Source of the DNA: Golubevia sp. BC0850
Lineage: Eukaryota; Basidiomycota; Exobasidiomycetes; Golubeviales; Golubeviaceae
Length of the DNA: 64,000 bases
Assembly: GCA_012976225.1 (NCBI GenBank)
Contig: JAAVVG010000002.1
Location: forward strand, 1,116,001 to 1,180,000
Direction of reading: 5' to 3'
This document shows positions 25,819 to 37,447 of this stretch, piece after piece (positions within the stretch are counted from its first letter, which is position 1; the number at the start of each line of letters is the position of its first letter). The notes below the pieces were generated by a model, which saw nothing but the letters and a program-made list of their open reading frames with translations, was not told the origin of the DNA and made no database searches. The translations under genes were made by a program, and so were the position numbers.

Positions 25819-26420
25819 GGTGGAGAGAAATTGATGAAGTCGGATCAGACGATTTGGGGATAGATTCTCTTTTAAGCGTTTCGAGGATGGAATCGGCTCT
25901 ATCTCCTTCAGGCCTCAAAAGCAATTTGAACCATAAGCGATCGTAAGTTCTTAAAAACTGGCTACTTTGAGGATGAGGGACAGTGGGGACAGGACACAGA
26001 AGGAGTGAAAGAGTGCACATGCTAGTCAAAAGAACTCTTGGAGGGAGCTCAATACAGCACACGACACTGCGAATCCCAATAGTTGTGAGTTCTGTGTTCT
26101 TATAATTGGATCTATGTTTCAAGTTAGAAGATTGCGCCTCTCAGTCACTTCGGTTTGTCTACCTCCGGCCTATCCGTCCTCCCCTTCATGGTTGGCAGGT
26201 GGCACCTCTCTGTTCGATCACGACAAGCTGGCTGTAAGCATTTTCGGATTCTTATCTGAGTTCGACCAAGAAAAAAGATAAGATAAATGAAGAGGGAGAA
26301 AGACCTTTAAGGGGCTCCACGTGGTTCAAAAGGACAACAACTTCATTTGGATTTTTCAGTTCTCACACCGCACTCACCCAAACCTCTCTATCTCATCTCA
26401 TCCAGTTGACAATCCTGAAG
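25819..26420. promoter_or_regulatory. Divergent intergenic region, secreted protein / ELP3
   Basis: 602 bp between start codons. The ELP3-proximal part is CT-rich (CTCACCCAAACCTCTCTATCT area, 26371-26400), typical of a fungal 5' leader. A 'TTTAAGGGGC' element lies near 26308. Nothing else recognised. Confidence 0.4.
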
Positions 26421-28800
26421 ATGGCAGTGGAATCTACCAATCACACTGAAAAGCTGCTTCGAGTCTGCGCTGAGATTTCTTCTCAATTGATCTCAGCTCA
26501 TGATTCAGGTGAAACAGTTTCTTTAAATCAAATCAGAACTCAAGTTTGTAGAAAGCACAAGTTTGGATCAATGCCTCGATTAATCGACATCATAGCCTCA
26601 GTTCCAGATTCCCATAGAAAAGTTTTAATGCCATACTTAAGAGCCAAGCCAGTTAGATCAGCTTCAGGAATAGCAGTAGTGGCTGTAATGTGCAAACCTC
26701 ATCGATGCCCTCACATCGCTTTAACTGGAAACGTCTGCGTTTATTGTCCAGGGGGTCCAGATTCAGATTTCGAATACTCAACTCAATCTTATACTGGTTA
26801 TGAACCTACTAGTATGAGAGCTATTAGAGCTAGGTACGATCCTTTCGAACAGTCAAAAGGTAGAGTTCAACAACTTAGAGAATTGGGTCATAGTGTAGAT
26901 AAGGTCGAATACATTCTTATGGGTGGTACTTTTATGAGCTTGAGTGAGGAATATAGGAATCAGTTCATCGCCCAGTTGCATAATGCGCTCAGTGGATATA
27001 CCGGATTGGACGTGGATGAAGCTGTAAGGTGAGTAGTAAGAGAGTGGAAAGAAGCCTGATGAAATAGAAAAGGGACGGAAGGGTCAAGAGAAGAAGTGAG
27101 ATATTTAGTAGACGAGATTCAGAGTCTTAAGACGGTCTTGGAGTCACGAATCTTGGTCTAGGAGGGAGTGCTCAATCTTTCCTCTTCCTCTTCCTCTCTC
27201 TCCTTCTTTCTCCTCTCATCCGACCTCAGATTCTCCGAACGAGCTCTCACCAAGTGTATCGGTATCACTATCGAAACACGACCGGACTACTGTCTCCGAC
27301 CTCATCTTTCACAGATGTTGAGATACGGTTGTACCCGTTTGGAGATTGGAGTTCAGTCGGTTTACGAAGACGTAGCCAGAGATACCAACCGAGGTCATAC
27401 TGTCAAAGCAGTGACAGAGACTTTTCATCTAGCGAAGGATGCTGGATACAAAGTTGTAGCTCACATGATGCCGGATCTACCGAACGTGGGAGTGGAGAGG
27501 GACATGGAACAATTCAAGGTAAGTCTCGAAAAGAAAGAGCCTATCTTTTACCTTTCTCTCCTTCTTCGATTTCTTTCTTTACTTAAGTAGACTGACATTC
27601 TTACAATCTCCCTGCTTCTCCAGGAATACTTCGAGAACCCAGCCTTCCGATCCGATGGTCTCAAGATCTATCCAACCTTAGTAATCCGAGGGACAGGTCT
27701 CTACGAACTCTGGCGAACAGGTCGTTACAAGAACTATACTCCTTCCTTCCTAGTCGATATAGTAGCAAGGATTTTAGCTCTAGTGCCTCCTTGGACCAGA
27801 GTCTACAGAGTTCAACGAGACATTCCAATGCCTTTAGTTTCTTCAGGAGTAGAAAATGGAAACCTTCGAGAATTAGCTTTGGAAAGAATGAAGGATTTCG
27901 GTGCTACTTGTAGAGATGTTAGGAATAGAGAAGTTGGTATTAAGGAGATTCACACTAAATTAAGACCTGCAGATATCGAATTTGTTAGGAGAGATTATGT
28001 GGCTAATGGTGGTTGGGAATCATTCTTGGCTTATGAAGATCCGGAACAGGATATTCTGGTCGCTCTTTTGAGGTTAAGGAAGTGTTCGGTTGAAGGAACT
28101 TTCAGACCTGAATTAACCAAATACAGGACTAGTATCGTTAGAGAACTGCATACTTATGGAACTGCTGTGCCGGTTCATTCGAGAGATCCTACCAAGTTCC
28201 AGCATCAAGGTTTTGGAACTCTATTGATGGAAATGGCGGAGAAGATCGCTAGAGAAGAACATGGAAGTAGGAAGATTGCTGTCATTTCTGGTGAGTCGTT
28301 GAGGAAGGAGAGTCTTTGATGACAAGTCAACAGAATCGGTCTGATCCTTTCCTCCTCTCCTTTCCATCCAAACTCTCTCGTCGACAGGTGTAGGAACAAG
28401 AGATTACTATAGAAAGCTGGGATACGAGCTGGATGGTCCTTGTGAGTATTGGATCTCTCAAATTCTTCTTTTCTCTCTAGGGATCTCTCTCCTAACTCAA
28501 ACTTACTTCTCTTTTTCTGACTCTGCTCTCTTTGCCTCTTCTCATCAAACAGATATGTCTAAAATGCTCTACCCAACCGACCAACTCTTCGACTCTTCCT
28601 CCTCTGCTTCCTCCACTAGTTCGTCTCCTCAGACAGCTGTTGGAACTTCGATTTCAACGACAGCTATTGCTTCAGAGGAAAAATCTCAGATCCATCAGAA
28701 CGGAGATTCAGGTTCAGCCTCTTCCGCTTCTGGAGACGATGACGACTTTGTTGAGAAGAGTGGGATAGATTGGGACGATTACGACAGTGATGATGAATGA
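26421..28800 (+). CDS. ELP3: Elongator subunit Elp3 (radical SAM / acetyltransferase) with an acidic tail
   Basis: Catalytic subunit of Elongator, which modifies wobble uridines of tRNA (cm5U pathway). Five exons (26421-27028, 27230-27518, 27624-28290, 28388-28441, 28553-28800) join in phase to 621 residues. The radical-SAM part has '[19 protein letters not shown]', with the Cys residues that bind the iron-sulfur cluster, then '[20 protein letters not shown]' and '[11 protein letters not shown]'. The GNAT part has '[18 protein letters not shown]' and '[20 protein letters not shown]'. Elp3 usually stops a few residues after 'DGPYM'; here about 75 more residues follow, Ser-rich then strongly acidic, ending '[11 protein letters not shown]'. 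The start chosen is ATG 26421 ('MAVES'); an upstream in-frame start at 26406 is possible. Confidence 0.95.
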
Positions 28801-29033
28801 TCTTCTCTCTCTTCTCCATTCTTTTGTTCTTTGACTTTTTCTGTCTCTTTCTCGTTTCTTCCGCCAATGTAAACCTTGTATTCAGCTCAGCAATCAAAGC
28901 TTCTCATCACACAAGCCTCTGTCGACAGAATAGACCTCTCCTCGGCAATGACTGCCAAACGAAATCCCTTCTAGATGATAACTCAGGACGAAGAGGAAAC
29001 TATGACTACAACAGGGCGAATCTTTTGTAAGAC
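28801..29033. other. Short convergent 3' region, ELP3 / BSP-like gene
   Basis: 233 bp between two convergent stop codons; it must hold both 3' ends. T/C-rich just after ELP3. No gene seen. Confidence 0.5.
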
Positions 29034-30270
29034 TTAATATCTATCGGCTTTCATCTTGAGAGATTCAGAAGGCCTCTCTGATTCGTCTTCGTCTTCCTTT
29101 TTCATCTTCTCCACATAGTGTTGCCAAAACCTGTCCACCTCCCAATCCTCATGGTCAACAGAAGCCCATCGGAAAGCGTCTTTGCCTCCGAAATCCTCGG
29201 TCTGAGGCATTGTTGAGAGATAGTGATTTAATTTTGGAACGAAAAAAGGATCCGGTCCAGTAGGTAATGATGTTGAGACCCACTCCAGGAAGAAAGCTGG
29301 AACGAAGTTGAGATGCCATTAGGCCAAGGAGAATAAAGGCAGGATGGAAAAGACAAGAACAAGGAGATTGGGGAAACTTCCGAATCGGAAACCTTGGAGC
29401 CTCGTAAGAGTCGGAAATTAACTTACCTGTCTTTTCATACCCATCGTTCCACCTGCCAAGTCAGACAGGGAAGATGTCAGAAGTGAAGAAGGGGAGAATT
29501 TAGAAGCGAATTGATAGAGAAAGGGCTCAAAGACGACGGGTGGTTGAAAGTTCCTAACTATCCAAGACCCAAGCATAACTGTCTGACTCACCTAGTCCCT
29601 ATGTTATTCTCATTCCAATGCTTAGCTCCAAAACCACTCTTCATTCTAACCCAATCTGCGATACCTTCGATCAAACCAGAGTCACATCTCCCCTGAAGGT
29701 CAAGCTGAAAACAGTGTACCATCTCATGAGTGATTATTCCTTCCAATTCTCTCTTTGCTTGGTCAGGATCTTGTTTTATGACTTTTTGAGCGTAACGAGT
29801 TGAGAGGTGAATCTTTGTAAGAAGAGGAGGGTTGGGAGTCAGTGAGTCTTGACAAAGAAAGGTTATCTTCTCTTCTCTTCTCGTCTTGAATCACCTCGAC
29901 TTGCGATCATCACATCAACACTTACCTCCTTATGACTTTCATCCAACTCCAAACCCTTGGTATATGCCACGCCATCCATCTTTGAGTCTAATTCCAAAGT
30001 GATGGATCTGACCTCTTTCGTCCAATTGGATCCTCCCCATCTAAGCTCTGCCAAGTCTATCCTTTCAAAAGGTAAGACCAAAAGTCGAATGAAATGTTCA
30101 ATGGCTCTGGTCAACAGTTGTTCTGGTCCTGAATCGATTGAAGGGAAGAGAATCGCTTGAAGAGCTCTCGTTGACGGATCTTGTAAATCTTGGACCAGGT
30201 ATCTCAATTGGATTGACTTTGAGAAGGCCCGGGGACTTGTGGGAAGAGGTTTTTCTTGGATTTGAGACAT
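29034..30270 (-). CDS. Basic-secretory-protein (BSP)-like metallopeptidase domain protein
   Basis: Four exons (30270-29926, 29812-29592, a 26-nt exon 29452-29427, 29296-29034) join in phase to 284 residues. The diagnostic region reads 'LEGIITHEMVHCFQLD' followed by 'GLIEGIADWVRMKSGFG' and, through the small exon, 'RWNDGYEKTAFFLEWV'. This is the signature of the plant basic secretory protein family, with an HEXXH zinc-binding motif (HEMVH). The protein starts 'MSQIQEKPLPTSPRAF' and shows no signal peptide, so it is probably intracellular or exported unconventionally, unlike plant members. Peptidase activity is inferred from the HEXXH motif. It is divergent from the GT31 gene. Confidence 0.85.
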
Positions 30271-30624
30271 ACTGATGATAGGTCGGAAGTGAGAAATGAT
30301 TGAGATTTGCAAAAGGTGAGCTTATTCGTCAAAGCTCGTACACACAAGACAAATTTTACTCCTGAAAGCTTCTATGGATCCTTTGAAAATCAGTTCCGCT
30401 TAGATGCCGACCAGAAATACGTCTCCTCTCCATTTGAATCGATTTCTCTCATCGACAACTTCTTTAGACTCGCGGCGGGGCCACGAGGGCAGACTGAGTG
30501 CACAGATTAGTTCTAGCACCGCGTTGGTTCCATTCCTATGCTCCCAATACCTTCCGTCTTTCCTTCTTTCTCTCTTCAAGATTAGCGAAAACTTGTTGCG
30601 GTGGGAGGAAGAAGTCAAGCAAAG
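30271..30624. promoter_or_regulatory. Divergent promoter, BSP-like / GT31
   Basis: 354 bp between start codons, with pyrimidine-rich runs near 30555-30580. No recognisable gene or RNA. Confidence 0.45.
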
Positions 30625-33600
30625 ATGAGCGAGCGTCAATCATCGGTTCAAGGAGGCAACAGTAACAGCCATAGCCATGAATCGTCGATTTCATCATCTC
30701 CATCTTCATCTCCTGTTTTAATGGCAACTCGACCTCATCCTAATTCAGTTCACAGTACAAATTCAACCTCAACTTCTGGATCCGGTTCAACTATCACACC
30801 GAGTCACAGTAGCAATCACCCAACCCCCTCCTCTTCTTCTTCTCAATCCCTATCTCATTCTCATCCCCCACCTCTCTCTTCACCTTTAAGGCATCCAATT
30901 CAACCTGAACCTCAATCCAATCAGAATTTGAACCTTCAACCTCAAGGATCACCTCCAATTGGAGATCCAAATCCATCTCCATTCTCTTCAATGACTTCTT
31001 CATCTTACTTTCCACCAAATCATCAATCTTCTCTTTCTGCTTCTTCTTCTTCTTCTGGTTTCAATTCTAGATTGAATACAAACAACAAGAATGAAAGTAA
31101 CGCATCAAATTCACAACATTCTCACTCGCATTCCACCTCAACTTCTTCCTCTTCTTCACCCAATCACTCTAACTCTCACTCTAACTCTCAATCTCATTCC
31201 TCTCACTTTGGATCTCAATTCGGTCCCTTCCCTTCCACCAACCCGAATCATTTCCGACCTTCGTTTCAATCTCATTCAACTTCACCTTATCCTTCACCAA
31301 CTCCACCACGTTTAAGATCCAATCCACCAAGTCCAAACAATCAACCCGTTAGATTCACTGGAATCGGAGGAATGTCAGGAGTGGCAGGTTCCATCAATCG
31401 ATCTCAAGCCAATTCGACATCTTCTTTTAGAAGGTCTTCAGCACCTGATGAAGATCAAACTGCTTTCGCTCCAAACACTAATAGAATGGGTCAAGCTATC
31501 GGAAGTGCGAATGGGAATGGAACTGGAACTGGAAATCATCCTCATTCTCATACCTCAACTCCATCACTTTCTCTGTCTCAACACGAAAGAAGAGATTCTA
31601 CAGTTGTAGATTTATCTACTGACATAGATCCAAGCTCACATCCATCAAGTTATTCTCATCCAGCTCATCATGGTGCTTTACCTTTAAGACCTGCTTCCAG
31701 AGCTTCCATCAAAAGTCACAATTCGAATGTCAATCTACCGAATCTGAATCGAAGTGGAAGCTCAAATGGCTGGAGAATAAGTGATGAATCGCAAGTACCA
31801 GTTCAATCAGAAGTTGGAAATGTGATAGGAAGCGGGATGAACAGACCTTATTCACCAGACGCAGGTTATGGATCTTCTTCAACTTCTGCTTCTGGTGGTG
31901 GAATGTCTCTAGGAATGGCCATGGGTGGATCATCTTCTTCCAGAGCTCCTTCAAGCGCAAGTGCTAGTGGTTCTCAACTTCATTCTTTACCTCAAGTAGG
32001 TGGAGGACATCCTAGTTCTTATTCAAATCATCAATCTAATGGCGGTGGGGGTTATGCTTCTTCTTATGATGGAGATTTCGTCAGCGCTCCTCCAAGTAGG
32101 TTGATTTCTAGAGCTGGAACTCCTAGTTTCTCCATGGGAGGAGAATTTGAAGGATTGACCAATATTGAATTGGGAGAAGATGTTGATGGTGAGATGAGAG
32201 AAAGGGGAAGAGAGGATGATGATCGAGGTGGAGGCAAGAGGAGAAGGAGGAGGAATGGAACCGGTGGGAATGAGAGTGAACATTCTGATAGGAGAAATAG
32301 AAGTTCAAGATCTAGTCGGGATTTAAAAGGGAGGAATGGTTTAGGTCTTGCAAAGGGTTTCGCTTCACTATTTCGATTTGGAAGTAACTCGAATGAAGAT
32401 TTAAGGGATAATGATTCGAAATTTCTGTTGAAATCTAAGTCGAAGTCGAGGGGTTTGAAACATCCTGTCAATTCAGCTTCTTCTTCAACAACGGGCAAAT
32501 CCAGAGCTCTTTCTTCTGCTTGGGATTCTCCGGGAGATGAGAATTCCACTGGTAGGAAAAGAACCAAATGGCATAGAACAACTTCTTCTCATAGTGTTCG
32601 AACGAGGGGTAAATTGGATAAGGATCGAATAGTCGGAGAAGATAGTCATAGTACTGGTGGTAGCGGTTCTGGATCTGCTTCTGGATCTTTCAGCGATGGA
32701 TCTGAAGATTACTCAGAATCCAATTCATCAGAATTATCAAATTTAGGAAGTAAAACTTCCAGATATCCTAAATCCTCAGAATCGAAATTCAAAAGATCAA
32801 GGGGTTCTAGATCTTCAAGAAGATCCAATTCAAATCCTACTCAATCCTATTACAATCATCTTTCTAAATCCTTACATCCTTTAAACCCTTTAAGAATCTT
32901 TTTGCCTCTTTTAAGGTTCATTTCTTTCCTTTCTTCAATTCCAACTCTATCTTTAATCATCTTGTTAACTTTGACTGTCAGTTTCGTTACTTCTATCACT
33001 TATCTTATCATGTACATTTTAAATCCAGATAAAGAAGCAGTTCCTTGGAGAAATTATTGTTCTTCTCAACCTCAATTCCCACATTCCTATGCCGATTCTT
33101 TAGCCCCTATAGATTTGTTCGTAGGAGTTTTCTCAACCGACAGTGCAGCAGCAAGTGAACGTCGACATTTGATTAGAAACACTTATGCAGCTCATACTTT
33201 ACCTCTAGACCTCAATGGAAATCCAACTTCAAACGTAGTAGTCAAATTCATCCTTGGTAAACCTAGGAAGGCTAATGCTAGACGCATAGCTTTGGAGAAG
33301 GAAATCTGGAACGATTTGGTCATTCTGGATATCGAGGAAAATATGAATCGAGGGAAAACTTGGGAATTCTTCAAATGGGCTAATGAGAATGCTAGTGTTC
33401 CTATCAATCTTCCTAAGAGCTATTCTAGAGAACTTAGGAATCATTATTTGAAGGATGCGGACAAAGGGAACGAGATTCCCGAAATGGAAGTCGGTTGGAA
33501 GAAAGCGGACTTTGTTGTCAAGGCTGATGATGATGCGTTCTTGGTGTTGGATGAGTTGGAGAGACATCTCAGGATAGCTCCTAGAGAGTTGACCTATTGG

Positions 33601-35085
33601 GGTTGTGAGTATTCAGTGAGAGGATTCGTCCATGTCTTCGATCCCGAATTCTGAAGGCAGTCGCTGACCGACCCCTTCTTGATTCGCTTTCTTCCTTGTT
33701 CAGACCTCATTCGGAATTGGTTCATGGGAGGAGAATGCTATGCGCTTTCTTCAGATCTAGTCTCCTACGTAGCAACTTCTCCGATAGTCTCTCAATACAC
33801 CAATGGGAAAGAAGACAAGAAAGTAGCTCAATGGATCAATCTTCATCCTTCCAGATCTTCAATCAATTTTGTCTCTGAACAATGTTGGATCTACGATGGA
33901 CCTAAATCTGGAACCGCTTATTCTCATGGATATCTCTTCCCAGATGAAGTCGAGAGAATCAAATTGGAAGAAAGGAATGGATTACCTGAAGACGAAATCG
34001 TTAGAAGAGGAGGTGAACATAAAAGAATGAGTTACTCTAGTGTTACCAAATGGAAGAAGAAATACAAACCTCCGAAAGAAGGAATGACGATGGAAGAAGA
34101 AGTTGAAGCTCTTGTGGAAGGTGGTGGAAGATGGAAGGGAAATGATTGGTATCGAAATGAAAGTGGACGTCAAGAATCGATTTGGTTACCTAAAGAGAAA
34201 ATCGTCTTTGAAGCTCAAGATGAAAGATTTGATAACTTCAAAAAGATTGGCAAACGAATGGCAAAGAAGGAATCGAATCAAGATCTCAATACCAATCAAG
34301 ATGGTTCGATCGAGAGAAATTCAGTATCAAGTAACGTCGAGAAGAAACCTCGGATAGTCAAACGAACTTCCTCGATTTCGACAGAGAAGAGTCGACGAGA
34401 TTCTGCTTGGCTAGGTGGAGATAGAGGAGGCGAAGTATCGACTGCCGGTGTACTCTCAAAATTGAATATCATGCCAATTCTCAAAACTCTAAGATCTCAT
34501 TTTCACCTTTCAACGTTTTCTCCAATTCCTCAACCTTCTCCTCAAGTTCCAACTTCTCCAATCAATCAACGATCAGTACCTCAATCTTCGAATTCTCTTT
34601 CCTTAGTTCCAATGCCAGTTTCAAAAGAAGGTTATCCATCAACTGGAACTCAATCTGCAGCTTCCATCAGATCAAGACGTCATCTCTATAGACCTCATGG
34701 TGGAACCGTGGTTGTTCATTTTTTGAAGAAAAATGAATGGTTCATGGAAACTTCGGTCGCTCTATTAGGCAATGGAAAAACTTGGATCGATGGGGCTGGT
34801 GGAATTGCGAGTGAATGGAGAATGTGGGGAAGTCCTAGAGTTAGAGAAGATGGTTATGTCGCGGAAGGCAGAGCTCATGGAATCAATCATCATCATCAGA
34901 GGAGGAGGATAGAGGATGAACAGAGGATTGGTCAAGTGCAAGAACAGGAACATCGAGCAGGTAGAGAGGATGGAACTCAAGACTCACCAAATCAAATGCT
35001 TGGAAGAGAAATTCAGAAAGAAGGCAAAAGAGAGAAAGCTAAACGGAAAATTCCGATTCCTTTTGGTTCGCCTCTTGATAGCTAG
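30625..35085 (+). CDS. GT31-family beta-1,3-galactosyltransferase-like protein with a very long N-terminal tail
   Basis: Two exons (30625-33604, 33704-35085) join in phase to about 1,453 residues. The first ~760 residues are extremely Ser/His/Asn/Pro-rich low-complexity sequence with a basic, Arg/Ser-rich part near 530-740. One strong membrane segment follows ('SLIILLTLTVSFVTSITYLI', about residues 773-800). The lumenal part has 'DLFVGVFSTDSAAASERRHLIRNTY', then the metal-binding acidic motif 'ADFVVKADDDAFLVLDEL' and 'LIRNWFMGGECYALSSDLV', hallmarks of the galactosyltransferase (GT31) fold. This gives a type II Golgi enzyme topology, but family members normally have cytosolic tails of tens, not hundreds, of residues. 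The C-terminus also carries a Ser/Pro-rich insert and 'RPHGGTVVVHFLKKNEWFME'. Donor and acceptor sugars are unknown. Confidence 0.87.
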
Positions 35086-35633
35086 GTCTCCTCTTCTATC
35101 TCTCTCTCTCTCACCAAAATTTCTCCAATCAAACCAAAAGCCATTTCCAATTCTTTATTCTGCTCCTCATCACCAGTAACAATGTCAAGATACCCCTCCC
35201 CTTCTTTCCCTTCTCCCTTCGCGACTCCTCCTTCTTCTCTCGCCTTTCACCCTATTATAACCACTTCGACCTCTTGCTTTTACCCTTTTTCTTTCTCTGT
35301 TTCTTGTCTATTTTCTTTTCTTGCACATCCCCCATTCTTTCATCTTTTCTCCTTCGATTGCCACTCTCTCATCACCTCTAAACATTTTGTATACGAACAA
35401 TTTCCCTTGCTATCATGACAATATGATGAACGAATTTTATAGAATTGAGCAAATCAAAAAGGTTTGGTTGAGTCGGATTTAGTATGAGTCTGGGTGGCGA
35501 AGAGATGAAGCTTCTGACGACAAGTTGAGGCGAAGGTTCGAGCATCGCATACACGCAATCGAAACCCAATGAAGAAAATTTTGTTCGTTGTAGAATTTCT
35601 CATTCTCTCCTTCTTCCACTCTCCTCATTCAAG
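35086..35633. other. Pyrimidine-rich 3' flank of the GT31 gene
   Basis: The first 300 bp are strongly C/T-rich on the + strand (UTR-like), followed by AT-richer sequence. Open stretches here are low-complexity. No gene recognised. Confidence 0.5.
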
Positions 35634-37447
35634 ATGATCCAAGTCGCGTTGAACAGCAAGAGGAAGACTCAAGCACGACTTCAAAACGTTCCAGGGCATG
35701 TGGCGAGCTTACTAGTCAACGAAATCAGAGCAAGAGCGGACGATTCAGCTTTCGATTCGGACGATTTTGAGGAAAGAAGAAATGAAGGTAGGCTGCGAGT
35801 CCCGAGTCCCGAGTCCCGAGTCCCATTCAACTGTTTTGTAATTTCCCTTCTTCGACTGAGTCATTCAAACTGACTCTCTTTCCGCAACTCATCAGACTCA
35901 GGGATTCGACTCTCCTCAGGTTATCTTCATGCTGCAAAGATACTCGCGCCCTCAAAGACACTCGTGCCCTCTTCTGACCTTCTCTACTTCAGAACATCAC
36001 CTTCACTCAAAACTCGGTCCGAAACATTTTACGCCTGTTCCACGCAAATCCTCATTACGGTGGATCCATCAGGGCTATCAACTTCTTCTACAGCTCCAAG
36101 GAGATGAGCCAGAACAACAAAGACTCTTTCCTAGAAACTTTCCAGGATTTCGACTGTACTTTCGAGTCCAAGGCTGATACGGATGCCTTACTTCGTAACA
36201 TGGTCGGATTTAATTTAGGGGACGTCGAGAATCTTCAAGTCCTTATACTGCCAGGGAGTTGGTTTCCTTTTGTTGAAGAAAGAGCTGGCAAGATGATGTC
36301 ATTTATTCTATTCAGTACTCTCAAAAAAGGACAAGTCTTTCGTTCCAGGTTTGAAGGATGCTCAATGTCAGGTCAGCTAGAAATGTGGTTTGGATTCTGG
36401 CATTTTCACCCTCTCTTCTTCAAGCCGTCTTTGAATTCGACCTCAATTCTAAAGATTACGCTTACCTATCAGAGTATGGAGGAACTTCCAAGGTTTATCT
36501 GAGGCAAAGCAACTAGCAATTCAACTTGACTTCGTTTCGGATCTTAACAAGAATTGGTGGGATCTTCCTGGAGAGAGAAGGAAGAGCTGGAAGGGCGGTA
36601 ATAAAAAGAACGAGTGTTTCATTCTTCTTTTATGAGTCACCAAGAACCTGGATTCCTTGGAAGTAGGCAGCGCTGTGAGAGCAGGCTCAATCGTACCAGG
36701 AGAGTCAGAAAAAATAAATGACGCCATAAAGCTGAACACACGCTGTCTGTCAGGTCTGGGAGCTTCTTTCAATTCCCCCAAGCACATCCGTTTGATTGAA
36801 GTCCAACCCGGACGAAAGGACGAGATGATGGTGGATTTCTCGGTGTTCAAGACTCTTAAGATCCTCGGAATCAATCCATCAATGGTCCACGCTCTCTCCA
36901 AATGGACCTCCAGTTCTACACCGCCAGTCTTAGAAACGCTCCATCTCGTCTATTACAGCTACCTGAACAATCTACCCATCGATTTTTCCGAACAAGGTCA
37001 AATAGCTAAGTTCCTCAAAACCGGAACTACTCACACTCTAACCTCATTCATGGTTCCTTCCAGACCAATCCGCTTCGACAACACAACTGAGATGGAGTCA
37101 AGACTGAAATCACAATGGACAGCTACTAGGAGTCAATTTCAAGGAGATAAGATTTCCAAAAGCGGGAGAATGGACCTGAAGATTCACCGCCCTGGACAGA
37201 TCGGTGAGTTCAAAAACGTCAACATCGGAACTGAGGTCTTCGGAGTAAAGCGAGTCTCTTTCAATCACGTATCGCGGTCTGACTGGACTTTGAACTCTTT
37301 CTTTATCCCCTCTTCCAGTTGGAGATGCTTCCAAAGGAAAAGATTGCCCCTCCACTCATTGTTGGCTCTCAACTATCTCTACTTAGAATTGCGGCAATCC
37401 TCCGTTCTCTCTCCGTCGTCAGACTTTTCCCAAGAGAGTTCTATTAG
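35634..37447 (+). pseudogene. Decayed F-box/LRR-like gene (relic 3)
   Basis: Begins 'MIQVALNSKRKTQARLQNVPGHVASLLVNEIRARADD', an F-box-like N-terminus, with a GTAGGC donor near 35787. Further coding text is clear but not in one frame: 'VRNILRLFHANPHYGGSIRAINFFYSS' (about 36013-36095), 'DALLRNMVGFNLGDVENLQVLIL' (36183-36250), then 'GLSEAKQLAIQLDFVSDLNKNWWDL' (about 36494-36570) in a shifted frame, a TGA near 36632, and an open 36657-37200 part with 'FKTLKILGINPSMVHALSKW' and 'VLETLHLVYYSYLNNL'. A GT-AG intron near 37202-37318 seems intact. At least one frameshift and one stop interrupt a reading frame of some 500 codons. It is a relic, or a real gene disrupted by sequence errors. Confidence 0.5.
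35797..35825 (+). repeat. Tandem 7-bp repeat (GAGTCCC)n
   Basis: Four head-to-tail copies of a GAGTCCC heptamer lie a few bases after a splice-donor-like site in the decayed F-box/LRR gene. Confidence 0.9.

Noticed and set aside
32064-32567. 167-codon minus-strand ORF under the GT31 gene
   Set aside because: Leu/Ser/Pro-rich complement of the Ser-rich tail, typical of antisense frames in low-complexity coding sequence.
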